Shown here piece by piece: positions 1-13,326 of a stretch of 64,000 nucleotides of DNA. This DNA is from Leucogyrophana mollusca (Eukaryota; Basidiomycota; Agaricomycetes; Boletales). Under the pieces are notes generated by a model that was given only the letters and a program-made list of their open reading frames with translations, was not told where the DNA came from and searched no databases. The stretch is taken from NCBI GenBank assembly GCA_021014945.1, contig MU266417.1, positions 39,717 to 103,716 of the forward strand, given 5' to 3'. Numbering within the stretch: the first letter of the stretch is position 1; the number at the start of each line of letters is the position of its first letter. A program made the position numbers and the translations under genes.

Positions 1-739
1 GATGCACTCTCAACATTCACTGCCACGGAGCTCATTCCATATAACGACTTCGTGGCTCTTACCGTAATCGTCAACACCCTCACCCTTAAACGAGTCGACC
101 TAAAGAAAAAAGTAAGACTCCATGTCCCTCCGTATTAACTCCCCGCCAATATCACACCTACAGCTGATTGCTGCCCCCGAGGTCATATCCGCTCTCCCGG
201 AGCTCCCCGTCCTTGGCGACCTCGTTAACAACCTGTACGACTGCCACTATAACAAATTCTTCGTCGCACTGGGTACGTGCTGACGCACCCACAATCCATC
301 TGATCTGATCAAAATTTTATCTCCTTGTTCGTGCGTGTACAGCTACCCTCGAGCAACTGTATCTATTACCTTCGCGACTGTTGGCACCACACACGCGGTA
401 CTACGTCCGCGAGATGCGCATTCTTGCGTACAGCCAGCTACTCGAGTCGTACCGCAGCCTTACCCTCGAAAGCCTCAGCAGTGCGTTTGGTGTCAGCGTT
501 GAATTTGTCGACAGGTAAGTGTCCTACTTACTTTGTCCAGTTCTCATGGTTTGACGTGTGATTACAGTGAACTCTCGCGGTTTATTGCCAATGGGCGATT
601 ACACTGCACAATTGATAAGGTGCACGGTATTGTCGAGACTACGCGGCCATCGTTAAAGAATGCGCAGTATGAGAAAGTTGTGAAGCAGGGTGATGTTCTA
701 TTGAACTCGATACAGCGGCTAAGTAAAGTACTCTATTGA
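1..739 (+). CDS. RPN7: 26S proteasome lid subunit RPN7 (PSMD6), 3' part
   Basis: Only the C-terminal part of the gene is inside the window. Exons are <1-111, 164-272, 343-514 and 568-739, with GT-AG introns of 52-70 nt, and the joined frame is open to the TGA at 737-739. The product reads as the PCI (winged-helix) half of Rpn7, with the helical stretch before it and recognisable pieces such as [12 protein letters not shown] and the closing [11 protein letters not shown]. Rpn7 is a structural subunit of the 19S lid and helps dock the other PCI subunits around the deubiquitinase Rpn11. It works in the cytosol and nucleus. The start and N-terminus lie to the left of the window. The gene for another lid subunit, RPN8, lies about 30 kb away on the other strand. 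Confidence 0.93.
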
Positions 740-1167
740 CATTGGGCGCCCCGTAGTCTCCGTAGGCTAGTCTCCCATAGGCAGACCAAAGTTTCGAATG
801 AAGATAGTCGTTCCTTAGGCGCTCCGTCAACCGTATACAGGTCTTCTCCCACTAACACTCAACGTGGTTGTTACCTCCGTGTAGTCAGTGTTCAATAAAT
901 GAAGTGGATGTAGCAGTAATATGGCTTCGTAGGACATGCATTAATTTGACGTCCAAAGAACAGCACCTGCACTACGAAAGACGGGCTTGAGATTTTTGGT
1001 GGTGGGTTTGTGAGAAATTTAATAAATAACCCTCCGAAGATATGTCACCTTTCGTCCACTTCAATCTGAGTCGCCGATCGCTGATAACCCTCGCTCCCTT
1101 CTCTCTCCTTGCAGCTGGGGCAGCTTGGAAGCTCTGGTATACACACCGTGCGCTCGGAAGTAGAAGG
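740..1167. other. intergenic, RPN7 to BTB gene
   Basis: No coding frame is supported. An A/T-rich TTTAATAAATAA at 1017-1028 is a TATA-like site about 140 nt before the ATG I chose for the BTB gene. Confidence 0.5.
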
Positions 1168-2518
1168 ATGACACAAGATGGCCAATTCTCCGATGTGGGT
1201 TTGCCAAAAGCCCGCCATCATCCCACGTACTGGTTCAGCGACGGCTCCCTGATTGTTCGAGTGCGCACCGACAACGACACAGATACTCTGTTCAAAGTCC
1301 ACAGCAACCTTATTCGTCGCCATTCACGATATGTTCAGTGCATCGTTGCAGAATCCTCGCCAGGCGATGTCGAGCTACAGACGATAAGTATTCCACCCGA
1401 GCTTGGATTGCGGATCGAGGATTTCACGGCTCTGCTGGAGCACTTGTATCACGATTCGTGAGTACGTGCCATCAATCAATGCCAATGCTGTCCGCTCATT
1501 TGCATCATCACTGTAATCACCGTGGACGCCCAGCCCGCTGTCCCCAGAGGCCCCCTTCCCGCATGTCGCCGCTATTCTTCGCGCAACCTGCAGTGATAGG
1601 CTGGATATGCCTGCTGTGCACAGTTTAGCGCAATCTTATTTCACATCGATGTTTCCCAGCGGTCCTACCCCATTTACGCACCCCAACCACCTGGAAGAGG
1701 CACTGGCACTGGCGACTACGCACCAGATACCTTCCGTGAGTACTTTCTCTCACGTCGAATATCGTGGTGGTGCGAAACTAAAGCAGTGCTCGTAGGTCCG
1801 AAAAGGAATTTTCTACAGCCTCGTCACCACGTCCGATTTCGAACCCGATGAATCCGAGTTAACCAGCCCAGTTCCCTCCGGTTCACCCGCAGCACAATCT
1901 GGGCCTACAGTGATACTGCCGCCACTTTCGCAGCGCCACGTCTTACCACCTGCAGATGTTGACCGCTGCAGGAACCTTATGACCGGGATTGTGGAACACT
2001 TTACCCCCATATTATTCACTCCGGTGCGTTATTGCTATTACCTCACGTGGCCTCCGTCGCGGTGTTATTTGTCGAGATTGCAATCGAAAAGAAAATATTT
2101 GACTCGAGGGTGGTGCATGGCCGAACACTCGGAACGGTTGGCGTTGCCAGCCCTTGCGCTGCCTCGGGCCAGTAAGGCTGTTCCGGGCCTGCAAGCTATT
2201 GCCAAGCCGTCTCTGCTACTTTATTAATTTGGGTCCTCCCAATCTCCGATTTCACTGACCTACTTACTTACGCCTGTTCTCTAGCCTGCTACGCCACATA
2301 TGGCGTGTACAGACGTGTTCGCGGACAAATGGATGTTGCTTGTTATTCAACCCGCGCTGACGAGTGATGGCGTGTATAAGCCCCTCGAAATGCTTGAAGA
2401 GATCAAGGCCATCAACTGGGAGGAACAAGGTTTGTGTCCTGCTTGTGTGAGAGAGAAGCGAGAGGAGTGGACGCAGGAACAAGTGGACGTCTGGAAGAAT
2501 ATGGATGCTTGGCTTTGA
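1168..2518 (+). CDS. BTB/POZ domain protein
   Basis: Exons 1168-1457, 1534-1735, 1796-2023 and 2285-2518 join in frame to about 317 residues. The first part is a BTB fold of the kind common in mushroom fungi: a Y-x-F-x-D-G-S-L-I-V-R-V strand, K-V-H-x-x-L-I-x-R-H-S, then a helix ending E-H-L-Y-H-D-S. The C-terminal part contains the family's C-T-D-V-F-A-D block and a Cys pair (C-P-A-C) before a Trp-rich end. BTB domains mediate dimerisation and often bridge to Cullin-3, but the partner is unknown. An in-frame ATG at 1042 would add 42 residues. I prefer 1168 because a TATA-like site sits only 15-25 nt before 1042 and the family usually starts close to the BTB fold. The last intron (261 nt) is long for this genome and might hide a small exon. 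Confidence 0.8.
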
Positions 2519-3944
2519 TTTAGCCGCAGACAAAGCAAATATAAGCAACTGCGGTAATTGGCGGTATCCAGACGATCAGAAGATTTAGCATTGATGGCTC
2601 TATTCTGCCAACACACTTGACGAGTGCTATTTTCATGTCTTTTTTTTTTTTTTTGTCCATGTGCCCATTACCGCTAGTACGAGTATAGGGATTGACCACA
2701 ACCGTCCCACAACAATACGCAGTTGCACATCCTAAAGACTTGTGATGAAACAAACAACTTGGATCTCTCAATAATCTCATTCACAACAGCTTCCGAATCG
2801 GGAAACAACGGAAGTAATTTCCTGGGCTGGAGCCTGGAGGTGACCAAGCTGCTGGAAATTTGAATTGCCACACCTTGGTTTTCGACTTGATTTTCTGACA
2901 GAATGCTGACTCGGACTCCGGGACATTTTATCCTTTCTTCGCCTCTGGCAGCTCACCCGCACGATCCCATAATTCTGCTCGTTCCCGCGGGAAATATTCC
3001 ACGATAGGTCACCACGAGAACTGTGGGCACACATCTTGTCTTGTACCCCATGAATAGTCCCAGGAATACGTCCAGTCTCTGGCTCATTGTGGTATTTATT
3101 CGCCCGCTTTTGGGCTTCAACCTGCCTCCTAGGCGACACTCAGTGCCCTAGTCCGCGCCGATTTCATCGTAATTCGACACAGCATCTTGTGGGCGTTCTT
3201 GTGGGCGTATCGCCCGCCCGTTACCGTATGGGATATGTATTCGTGACGGCAGTTTGCACCACCCAGTTCAAGAAGACCTTGTTTTGAAAGGTATACTTGT
3301 GCCCTTTGGGGTTCTTTTTTCTTTGGTGGCGTTTTCATTGTCCTTCAAGTTGAGTTTCGCTGGCTCTACTGTGCTTTTTGATAGTGCGGTGCCACTGTTT
3401 CTTTCTTTCTGTGGAATCCTCGTGCTCTGATATTGCGACCTACTGCTCAGGCTGGATGTTTTTTCGGCTCACTGTCAGACTAGCAAAACAATTTTTCTGG
3501 GTTGCGCACAATGCACACACACACACGTGTGTACTCCTACCTACCTTCTAATATTGGACGCACCAGCAGAAACAACACCCCGGAAATACTACCTACAAGG
3601 AAGTCCACAGATGCAGCGGATCTATCATGGCACCTCATATCGCAGTCACGATCCTCCTCCGTATGGTCGTACCGCATCCCGACTGTGCCTACATGGGTCC
3701 GTACGACATACTTCTGCATCATAATGATTCTAGACTACCTGCCTCCATAACCACGGCGCCCACATTTGGCAAATCGCAGATCCACATTTGTTCGTGCAGT
3801 TGGTACACCTTTCGACAAAGCACAACAGTGGCGGTGGCGCACAAAGAAGGAAGCAGTGTCGGTGGGTTCGTGTATAAATATCCACCGCTCAGGTGAGCCA
3901 GGTGACTTCAGACCCAATCCCCTTCATTCTGTTCTCTTTTCTCT
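2519..3944. other. intergenic, no supported gene
   Basis: The open frames here overlap on both strands, lack splice-consistent continuation and resemble no family I know. The region holds a T run near 2640-2654, a short CA run near 3511-3524 and, at its end, the TATA box of the ABC transporter gene. Confidence 0.5.
3873..3880 (+). promoter_or_regulatory. TATA box of the ABC transporter gene
   Basis: A TATAAATA octamer lies 65 nt upstream of the ATG at 3945, which is the spacing expected for a TATA-driven start with a short 5' leader. Confidence 0.5.
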
Positions 3945-6646
3945 ATGGCAAACGATAAACTGCAGGCGACTTCCACCGATGGCAGCGCACTGCATTCCGG
4001 CGTTACCCCAGCGCGCAAATTACAGCGCCGCCGTCATGGCATACACGAAATCGCTTTCGATGACCCGCACTGCCCTCGGAGTGGGCGGACATTTTTACGT
4101 CAAATTATCTCCTTGTACAAGGAATTGTGCACCACGGCCCCGTTTGCACGCCGATTGCTCGGGGAGGTCTTTACCTTGGCTCCCGTTCCACTTGCCACGA
4201 ACCTTTTATGCAACTTATGGCTCAGCATCTCATCCGCTCTTAACTTATATTTCCTCAGCTTCCTCTTCAGTCTCGTACGTCCTTTCCGAATTTCCTGACA
4301 TCCTCTTCTCATTTCTTCTAGCTTGAAGATAGCTTCAACAGCGGAATAATTGCGCAAGAAACTTATAAAGCTGTTGCCTGTGGATGGCTCTTAGCTGCGC
4401 TAATAAGTGTCGCTGTTGATCGCATACAGTAAGCTTCACAACTGCCAAGATGCGTGGCTCTGACAACGCTCTCTCCAGTGCTGAGGCCCGAGAAACACTT
4501 CGAAGCCGTCTAAGAGCCCATTTTATCCCGCAGCTAATCAGAGGTACAGATTTTCGAAGTATGCAGTCGTACAATGAGTTCACGTTTACTTTACTTGGTC
4601 CAGCGGGCTTGCGCGCGGATTTATTTTCCATGCAAGGTATCATTTCGCTTATAGCCAGCTTTACGACCTGCTAATATTTCACAGATTGCTCCTCGCTGTT
4701 TCCCATCACCGGGCACTTTGATTCTGAAGTCCCCGGTTGGACTTTCCTTCACCATTTGATGCAGAGAATGCGCACAGCTTTAACCCTTTTGTCGCAAGTG
4801 GTGGTCCTACTTCATGCGATATCTCGTAAGCGGAGTCCAGAAAGAGAACTCTTGATGTTTTTTTGCATTGCACATCCGGTGATAAGGTGGTTTGCCCCGT
4901 CGAACGGCATCGGGAGTACAGGCAAGGCCGTTGTTTGGGCTATGGATGCGTGACTGACATGCCGATGATCCAGGCTATATTTTCTGGACTGACAATCGTT
5001 ATTATAATCACCTCAAGGCGCTCTACGGCCTGACCTTCTCGGTTCAATATCGAGGTGATCTGATGCTCGATGGTATCACGAGTTCTATCGATTCCGGTAA
5101 GGGGCGGGGGTAACGTTAGGTGTGCTCGTTCTGAAACCACGTCCTCAGAATACTCGAGGTCATGCAAAGCGCTGGGAATTGTAACTGACTCCGAGCCTTA
5201 CCCCTGGACGGGTGGACTTCTCAGAAGATGGTACTGGGATTTTCTTATCAATGTCACGCTGGACCTTCCTCTCGTACAGTGTCGTCTATTTTCTGGATTG
5301 CGAGCAGTACTGACAAGCTGAAATATTAGGCCATCTATGTACTGACGCTCCCATCACGAATATCCCCATCATCTGTCACTTCGATGGCGCTGCTACAACA
5401 GGCAACAAGCACGCTCTCACTCAGTATCGGTGAATACGGGATTGACCCGTCATCCGTGACAGAGCTTTGCTCGCAGGCAAAGTGGCTTTATGATGCTATC
5501 AGCCATGATAGTAAGATGCCGAAGGGCGATGCATCATATCCGGAAGACGCTGGGAAGACATCTGTTCAAGGAATGTCGATATCTTTTCGGTATGATTTTA
5601 TTCACTCCTTTGATCTGATCCCCAAGTCCCTAAGCACTACATTGTTTTTCGGTCTCTGTAGCGAGGTTTCTTTGCGTTATCCTAATAGCGCGAGGGATGC
5701 CCTCCATAATGTTTCTTTCGATGTCATCCCGGGACAGCTGGTTCTCGTCGTCGGTGTAAACGGCAGTGGAAAATCTTCTATGCTCAAGCTTCTGGCCCGA
5801 CTCTTCGATCCGACCTCTGGGGAGATCCTCGTGGATGGCAGGCCTTTGGTCGCATACGACACAAACCGGCTCCGCTCGTCAATGGCATTTCTATCTCAGT
5901 CCCCCGTAGTTTACCCCGTCTCTGTGCGGGAAAATATCTGTCTCGGACTTGCTCCCTATGCCGAGAAGAGCGAATATCATGTCGCAGCGGCGGCGCGAAT
6001 GGGAGGAAGCTCTGGTTGGATTTCGAAACTCGAGGATGGCTATGACACCCTACTCGAGCCTTCTTATCCGATCGGGAACAGCTTTGTGGAAGGCTTCTAT
6101 GGCAACATATCAGACACACTTCGGCAGGAGCTAGCGAAGCACAAAGGGCAGCGGATATCGATTTCTGGTAAGGTCTCTCCATGGTCGCCCCCTCTAGAGG
6201 AATTAATAATATCCCTAGGCGGAGAGAAACAACGCCTCGCAGCGTACGTGTTTTCTTTGCATGATAATTTGTCTCTCGTCTGATGAATTCACTCAGCTCA
6301 CGCACCTTCATGAGGCTGAACAACAACGACACAAAACTCGTTGTCGTTGACGAAGCAACGTCCTCCCTTGATCCTGTAGCGGAACGCAACCTCCTAGCCG
6401 AGTTTCGACGAGTACGCGATGGAAAGACCATGATCTTCGTCACTCACCGGTTCCATCATCTCGTGAAACATGCTGATCAGATTATGTGAGTAGCAAATCC
6501 CAGGCTTATGAGCATTCACATTTGCTAATATCAATGGCATAAGCTGCATGAAAGACGGCTCTGTCGTCGAGTGTGGAACCCATGACAGCCTTATGAGGAC
6601 TGCAGGCGAGTACGCCAAACTATATGGTGCCCAGGCCATGTCTTAG
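3945..6646 (+). CDS. half-size ABC transporter (one TM domain plus one nucleotide-binding domain)
   Basis: Twelve exons close in frame to 684 residues: 3945-4274, 4322-4428, 4479-4543, 4604-4636, 4685-4915, 4974-5054, 5149-5273, 5330-5589, 5662-6167, 6219-6243, 6297-6485 and 6544-6646. The N-terminal ~400 residues are the membrane domain, with hydrophobic helices around residues 80-150 and 230-370. The nucleotide-binding domain has a Walker A (GVNGSGKSS, about 442-450), the signature SGGEKQR split across an intron (about 579-585), a Walker B (KLVVVDEA, about 601-608) and the switch His in FVTHRF. All catalytic elements are intact. It looks like the expanded basidiomycete family of peptide- or lipid-type half transporters, which would act as dimers. 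The substrate is unknown. A 25-nt exon carries the second half of the signature motif. Confidence 0.88.
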
Positions 6647-7068
6647 CCCTTGGACTTTCGTATGACTATTTGCGGTCTCCATGAGCTAGAAGTTCTGCCT
6701 TTCCATGCATCGTTCGGGTCGATATCATATTCAATTATACTTATCTCGTATTTACTATCCGTCATCTTTGCAGTCCACCTCCTTACAGTACTATCTCTGA
6801 ATATCTTGTAAAAATAAATATTACAAAATATGTAACCATCTGGAATCCAAGTCATCGTGCCTTATCCTGGTCCACATCCGTCGATAATTTCCAGGAGCCG
6901 GACACGCGTCGACTACATACTTGGTCCAACATCGCTCCAGTGCATTGGTCCAGCTTGGGTCTCACCCTGACCTCAACATTCTTTTCTTAGTATAAGTGAG
7001 CCCAGTGATTCCTACTCCCCATTCTTAACCAACACCCCGTATTCGACGTTCGTCAATTAGTCACCACC
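6647..7068. other. intergenic
   Basis: No coding frame is supported. A TATAAG-like site lies near 6991, about 80 nt before the next ATG. Confidence 0.4.
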
Positions 7069-8750
7069 ATGCCCAGCCTCAACGCCGACGTGCTTCTCCT
7101 GATATGTGAGCTACTTGCCCAGGACATAAATGACCTCGGGTGGGGTGGCCGTGGCTGGTCATGCTTAAAGAGCCTCGCATCCCTTGCTCGCACGAATCGT
7201 GCCTTCAATGATCTTGCGGTGGATTATCTCTGGGCTAACCAAAACTCACTTGGGCCGTTCTTGTCGACATTTCCTGATAATCTGTTTGACATTGGCCTGG
7301 AAAACTCGGAGACAACGAGCTCCCCAACGCCTTTCGTTGTATGCTTGGCAGACTTGCCATTCCCGTTCAGTTTACTTATGCTGTCTACTCGTAGATCTTG
7401 AAGAGGCCTCCACTCTCCACCGACTGGGAACGACCGTTATTTTATGCGCATCGCATCAGACGAGTCTCTGTCGGACCATATTTCCAACGTGCCAAATTTG
7501 GGGAGCCCGCTCTACACCATACCACCACCTACACTTTGTTGGCATCATGCCCAACTCAGCTTCTCCTTCCCAATCTGACTGGGTTGATTGCCCACGGACA
7601 AAACTGGGGGTCCGAAGACCATTTCAATGCGTTCTACTTCTGTTTACAGAAGTTGGTCCACTCCAAACTCTGTACGCTTGATTTCGCCGGTTCCATCTCG
7701 AGCGTAAATATCGATTCGGCCATATCCTTTGCGCTACACATCTGTAGCAGCCTGGAGAAATTGATAATTCGGGTAGATGGGCATTATGGGAGGACCGACG
7801 TCCCCAATTTCCCCTCTCATATTCACCTACCACATACCCTTAGGCAACTGGAGATTGGCCGAAAATTAGTGCTGAGCGCGGATGCAGTAGCGGACCTTGG
7901 TGCGTTGCAGAATCTCAGCAGCCTCCATCTCCTGTGCACCGATGTAGACCGATGTCCTCCACATTCTCCCGGACCCACGGGCTCCGCGGTTGACCGCTTT
8001 GCCGGCCTGCAGAAGCTCATGCAACACGCGACTTCACTAAAAACCTGCGATGTCCTGATGTCCTGTATTACTTCAAATAAACTGGAAAGCCTCAATTTTT
8101 TTGTCATGGAGCCACAGTCCGCCGTCTCCCTCCACAGCACCCTTGCTTCTCTGGGCCGCCGAGCTCGAGGTGCTCGTAAGCTTCGCTCACTCGCTATCTC
8201 TCTGCCGCTACCACTCCAAGTTTCGAATTCATCCCACACCCCATCCATCCTCCTGCCACTCCTTTCCCCCTTTTTTAACGATCTTATCACACTCAGAATC
8301 GAGCTTAGGGAATCGGAATACCACCTGCCAGTTATTCCGTTGGATTTGGCTCTGATTCCAGTTGCTCTTCCTCGGATCGAAGTACTCGACCTGGAATACA
8401 TCCGCAATGCGCAAAGTTCGACACTTGAAACAGTCGTGTTCCTCGCAAGGCGCTGCAGGTTGCTGAGGATCCTCGGCCTTGACTTTAATGCGAGGGTCTC
8501 TCCCACATCCATGGGGGACGATGGAATTGCGGTACCCGTGGCTCTGGAGGTCCTAAAGGTAGGGGATTCTTCAATAGAAGACCCCGCTTCTATCGCCGCT
8601 TTCTTGTCACAGCGATTCTCGAGATTGAAAAGAGTTATGGCGAACGAAATGTCGTATTATGAAATGGAGTGGAGGCAGGTAAGCGATTCAATTTCAGGGG
8701 AGGTCAAGGATCTCAAACAAAAAGTCTATGTGCGAGCCCTTCGACCTTAG
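7069..8750 (+). CDS. F-box-like / leucine-rich-repeat protein
   Basis: Two exons, 7069-7338 and 7395-8750, join in frame to about 541 residues. The N-terminus (L-N-A-D-V-L-L-L-I-C-E-L-L followed by S-L-A-R-T-N-R-A-F-N-D-L-A-V-D-Y-L-W) is the degenerate F-box typical of mushroom fungi. The rest is a row of irregular leucine-rich segments, for example L-P-N-L-T-G-L-I and L-Q-N-L-S-S-L-H-L. Such proteins are expected to be substrate receptors of SCF ubiquitin ligases through Skp1. The target is unknown. A possible donor (GTAAGC) at 8679 lies inside the frame near the end, so the last 25 or so residues are less certain. Confidence 0.75.
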
Positions 8751-9896
8751 ACCAGAGAATGTTTTTTATCTGCTCAATATTCTTGCTTGGTTTCGGAACG
8801 AAATAGCCCATAAATTACGCGTCCCAACACTTCTGATGTCCGGACTACCTGGTCTCGGAAGTCTGCTTCCTGAGACGAACAGTGTCCGGAAAAAGTATGC
8901 CCGAAACGTCTGTACCCCACGCACGACTAAGCATCGTAGAACGCCTATTCTTGTCCGGGATCCAGAGGCGTGGATTGCTGTCCTCACGGTACGTGAGTTT
9001 TTGGATGACAGTCCTTCCTATCGACCTTCAGCGATCTTCCAAAGTGGGACTTTACAGCACCTGCAGCAATCGTGCTCCAGTATGGATCGCCGCCCAACTT
9101 CATTGATCGAACTTCGGGGCATGACGATCCCATAATCTCCAAATCAAAATCCTTCACGTCTCAGGAAAACCCCTGAGGAACAAGGTGTGCAGTCTGCGGA
9201 ATGTGAACAGTAGGCATCATTTGCCGCTTAAGACTATTCCAGTTAGGGGAGAAACGAAATGCAGCGTGATGTGGTACAGGTGATGGGGTGAGCAATGGGT
9301 GGGCGGAAAAGCGAGGGCTTTCTGGCCCTTACGAACTGTACTTGTGATTTCTGAGCTGGTACAACTTTAATGTTTCAACCATGGAAGGTACCCCCGTGAG
9401 GGATCGCGGAGACTTGATCGAAGCAGTACCAGATGACGGAAGGTCGTACAGTTGGGGGTGAACGCTTACCAAGGACCACATGCCACTGGGTGCGACATCG
9501 CGCGTTGGTTGAGAGTTCCAGGGTTGACGGGCCGAAGGGAAATCCATCCGCAAACGCCCAGTGATGTGGTGTCCACGTAGAGTGTAGCTTTGGCGCTCCA
9601 TATGTATGGACATGTGAAAGGCAAGAACACGAAGATGGAGTACGTGAGGTGGACCGCCGGGAAAAGAGATGAAAATGAGTAAGACTCTGACGGGCTGTTT
9701 CGCAATAGCAAGATAAAATACCGTTCCCCTGACCGAAACCATCCAACCGTGTACCAGCAAGCTAACGCACCTTGCACGTGTCATACAGCTTTACAAGGTT
9801 GGCTGCATCGGGCACTACTTCGCTGACACTGGTGCATATAGAGAACAGGCCCACAGCCGTAGCGATATATCGGTCTAATAAATACGAGTCCATTCA
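8751..9896. other. intergenic between F-box gene and PMT2
   Basis: A 151-codon frame on the minus strand (9329-9784) overlaps two other open frames and has no recognisable domain, so I do not call it. No RNA gene or repeat was seen. Confidence 0.4.
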
Positions 9897-12800
9897 CTAC
9901 GCATTATATATATTCCAACTCTGCCATTCCATCCAAGTCAGTACGAAGTCGGAGACGAACGCTCTTGAGTCGCTCACCTTACGCCACAAGAGACCCCAGT
10001 GCTCATTTATTGGCCCGTCGATACCCCACGCCATTCCCCTGAACCACCAGAAGTTTGCGACAATGAGGAAAGCGATGACCCCGAATGCAATACGCTTCGT
10101 CTTCTCCTTCCACCGAGCGGAGAAGATGAAGTGGTCAAGAAGGTGGCCGAACATGAGGACAGCGAAGTATAGGGTTGGAAGCTGATGTGTTGGGGGAAGT
10201 TAGAAAGGGTCTGTGAGTACGAAATGGTACACATACATAGTGATGAACGTAGGTTACACGACCCATGATAAAGAACGGAGCTGCGGTGACCGGTTAGACA
10301 ACGACAAAGGCCACAGAGAGAATAAACACACCGTAATGCAAGAACCAACCATAGAACGCTATTTTGCCAACATACAAGAAATGATCCCATTCAGCTGTGC
10401 TTCCGATAAGCTTAACTTCACAAGACAGAGAGACGGTCAGGCGTACCGGCATCCATATCAACATACTTCCGCTGTTGCCGCGTCAAGTAGATCCCAAGAA
10501 CTACCAGAGATAATATGATACTGATGGTACCACCCCACCAAATGAAAGGTGTCCCAAGGAGATAATACTTGGCTTGGTTGTCGCCCCAACCACACATCCG
10601 CAAACCGAGTCTCATCCAGGGCCAATCGGTTGGACTAGAAGCGAGAATGTCCTCCTTGTCGGGATCGGGAACCAACGCGTTGTTCGACGTCATCATCGCA
10701 ACATTCAAGTGCCAGAAATCGCGCAAGAACGGGGATCGATAGAATTTGACATCCGCGGGCGGCACTGAAGGTATATGTCAGGGGACGATACTGACTAGTA
10801 TTATTTTGTAGTACGCACGTCGATCATTCCAATGACTTTCCACATTCCAGTAGGTGTGAACGTCACCCGGGTTATTCTCCTTGTCGCAGCTGACCTCTAT
10901 TTGTTTGAAGCCCCATTGAGGAAGTACCGCGTTCGCAGCACGCAAGTAGCAGCCAAGAGCCTGATGGCGGAACCTCAGGCGCGTGGTCAGAGAATGGATC
11001 CTCTCGACTTTACTTCCTTGTTTGACATCATCGACAACCTCAACAACCCAGTAATCATGGAAGTCTCCAATCGTCGCGTTGCCATAACACGCAACCTCGT
11101 TGTTGAGCTTCGTCACAGGGGCGGCGATGTTGTGTGAATGCAGGTTACGGGTGGTCGGGGCGTGCTGAAGTCGGATAACGTCTCCGTGTTTTAAGTAGCG
11201 GAGTTCGTCATTCGGGTTATAATCGGGTTCTTCCCATTTGGGCAGCACAACCCAGTCGTTGTTGTCGTCCTTGTAGTGATAACACGTCACCTGTTGCTGA
11301 CCTGAACCAACTGGGAAAGTCTGGACATGGGAATGCAGCAAACCGCCGCCCCACCCCATGTTTTTCAGAGTGATCTTCGACCCAAATGCGACCTCTTCGA
11401 CATGGATGAGCCCACATCAGATATCACTCGAAGCAGAGGCTTACCGAGAGGATTCTTTGCAAAGTCGTTCCCAACCAAGTGAGCTTGGAATAGGGAGCTC
11501 ATTTGCGCGTCACCCGGACCGGAATGATTGAGGATCATGAAGTGCAGTTTGAATGAGGCCATATAGACGAGAATTGGGACGACGATGAGGCAAACGACCC
11601 TTGCTGACCAGTGTCGTATTTGCTCGCGCTAAAGCAGATGTGTCAGAGGAGATAACGCGCTGTGCGCTGCATGGAAACCACCTTCGACATTCTGAGATCT
11701 CCAAATTTGTCCCAGAGGTCTTCAATTGTGTATAGTCCGACCACAGCCGTCACAAAGAGACCGACCCATTTGACACTAACTTATCGTCAGTTTGAGTGAC
11801 TAGTGGAATATGATACTTGCTGACCTTGTAACGCAGCCAATTGATATACCTGTCATGACAAGCCACATCCACCAATCGAAAGAGAACGATCTGATACCAA
11901 GTAAGAACTATAATGAGTATATAGGATCGATGGGCGACTGACTGGTATTGTTGATTATGGAATTTGCTCAAGAAAAAGACCGTGGTGAAGGTGAAAAACA
12001 GTAACATCGAATCCAAAAGTATAAATCGCGATATGCATAACCAAGCAACATCTGTGTGCAGGTCATTAGTTGATCGAAAGGAGAGTTAGCGAAGCGAGCA
12101 CTTGCCGCATAACACCATGAGGGCAACCAAGTGACAAGCCCATGAGCTCATACCCAGCTCAACGGCGGTGTACCAGCCCAACGGGACCAAAGCAACACCA
12201 AAGGTGGCCATCATTACCCGCATCGCCACGTACGGAACTTCTTCGGGGTACTCGACACCGCTTTTGAACTCGAAACCGCCGTTGTAGCCTGATAGCAGAC
12301 CCGCCAGACCGACGAGCATCTTGCCCAGCGGGGGATGGACGTCAAAGTAAAACTCGCGCTTGAGATAGTGCGACCCGAACTTCCCAAAGTGCGCCTCATC
12401 CCAAACGACGACATTAGAGTGTCCAATTTTGTGAAAACGTGTCCAACAAGAGAGTAGTGTATAAATTGCGGGCGGGAGGTGTTCTAGGTTTTGAGCAATG
12501 AATTCACTCTGCAGCCACGTCAGCAAACGCACAGACATGAATAGCATGAACGCACTATTGATGTTGGCGGTGGAGGGTAAGGTTTGTGTATACGTCCGCT
12601 GCTGACCCGACCTTTTGCTGGCCTAAGCTTCGAGTACACGTCCTTTCCTTCATCATCGTAGTGTATGTTGGCTTCGTGCTCGTCGTCGCGCATAAAGCCG
12701 CCAGGGCTCCCTGGACCTCGCGCGACCCTCCGACGTGTTGACGTGTCCTCTGACATATAGTGCAGTGGAAGAAATTCCTCTTGTTTAGGATTAGCTGCGG

Positions 12801-12903
12801 CCCAATGGTCAGAGGGATAAGGTATTTCTTCAAAGTCGGATGAGATTCGTGGAGGCGTATCGGGTGGAGTACCGAAGTCGATTTCGACCTGGGATGGTCT
12901 CAT
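9897..12903 (-). CDS. PMT2: dolichyl-phosphate-mannose protein O-mannosyltransferase, PMT2 type
   Basis: Twelve exons on the minus strand close in frame to 793 residues: 12903-12607, 12508-12106, 12051-11943, 11890-11825, 11775-11682, 11628-11445, 11394-10819, 10764-10447, 10394-10332, 10280-10237, 10181-9978 and 9920-9897. The enzyme moves mannose from dolichyl-phosphate to Ser/Thr of proteins in the ER lumen. The catalytic Asp-Glu of the first luminal loop is present ([11 protein letters not shown], Asp136/Glu137) and is followed by the D-V-H-P-P-L-G-K-M loop typical of PMT2. The large exon 10819-11394 encodes the luminal MIR domain, and hydrophobic segments follow to the C-terminus K-S-W-N-I-Y-N-A. 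The intron 12105-12052 has a GC donor (GCAAGT). The acidic N-terminus is cytosolic. Fungal PMT2 usually works as a heterodimer with PMT1. Confidence 0.95.
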
Positions 12904-13326
12904 CAGCTAACTGTTTGTTTCTCCACGGTTATAAGGCTTCTCGAGCCTTGGAATTCTTTGGCGGCTGTTGGTATGCGTTGGCTTTTGCGTCCGTTTGGGC
13001 GTCTGCTGTAACTTTACTGCCTGGGGCTATTCCCGTTTCACGTGGATACCGCAGCGCCACAGCGGTAATTTACTGATTGCCAACCTCTCCAGACCACTCC
13101 TGCTGAAAATAAGTACGCGCTCGGATCCAACAGATTTGAACAGAATACAATATTAACAACGATACGTTTGTTCATATCAACAAGATCAGCACAGGTACTT
13201 TTCACGAAAACAGATATATAAGAAATGCAAACGGAATGCTACCCAAACTATCCCACCTGGATCATCGTGAACCAAGCATATGTTAAACAGTCAACCAGCA
13301 TTCGCCTAGCACGATGCTCATACTTT
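12904..13326. other. intergenic, PMT2 promoter side / fibrillarin 3' side
   Basis: No coding frame is supported. It separates two genes transcribed in the same direction. Confidence 0.4.

Noticed and set aside
3511..3524. CA microsatellite
   Set aside because: It is too short (about seven units) to be worth a repeat call.
8728..9135. 135-codon + frame after the F-box gene
   Set aside because: It overlaps the end of the F-box gene, has no domain and most likely lies in its 3' region.
9329..9784. 151-codon minus-strand frame between the F-box gene and PMT2
   Set aside because: Two other frames are open over the same DNA, no domain is recognisable, and no intron pattern improves it.
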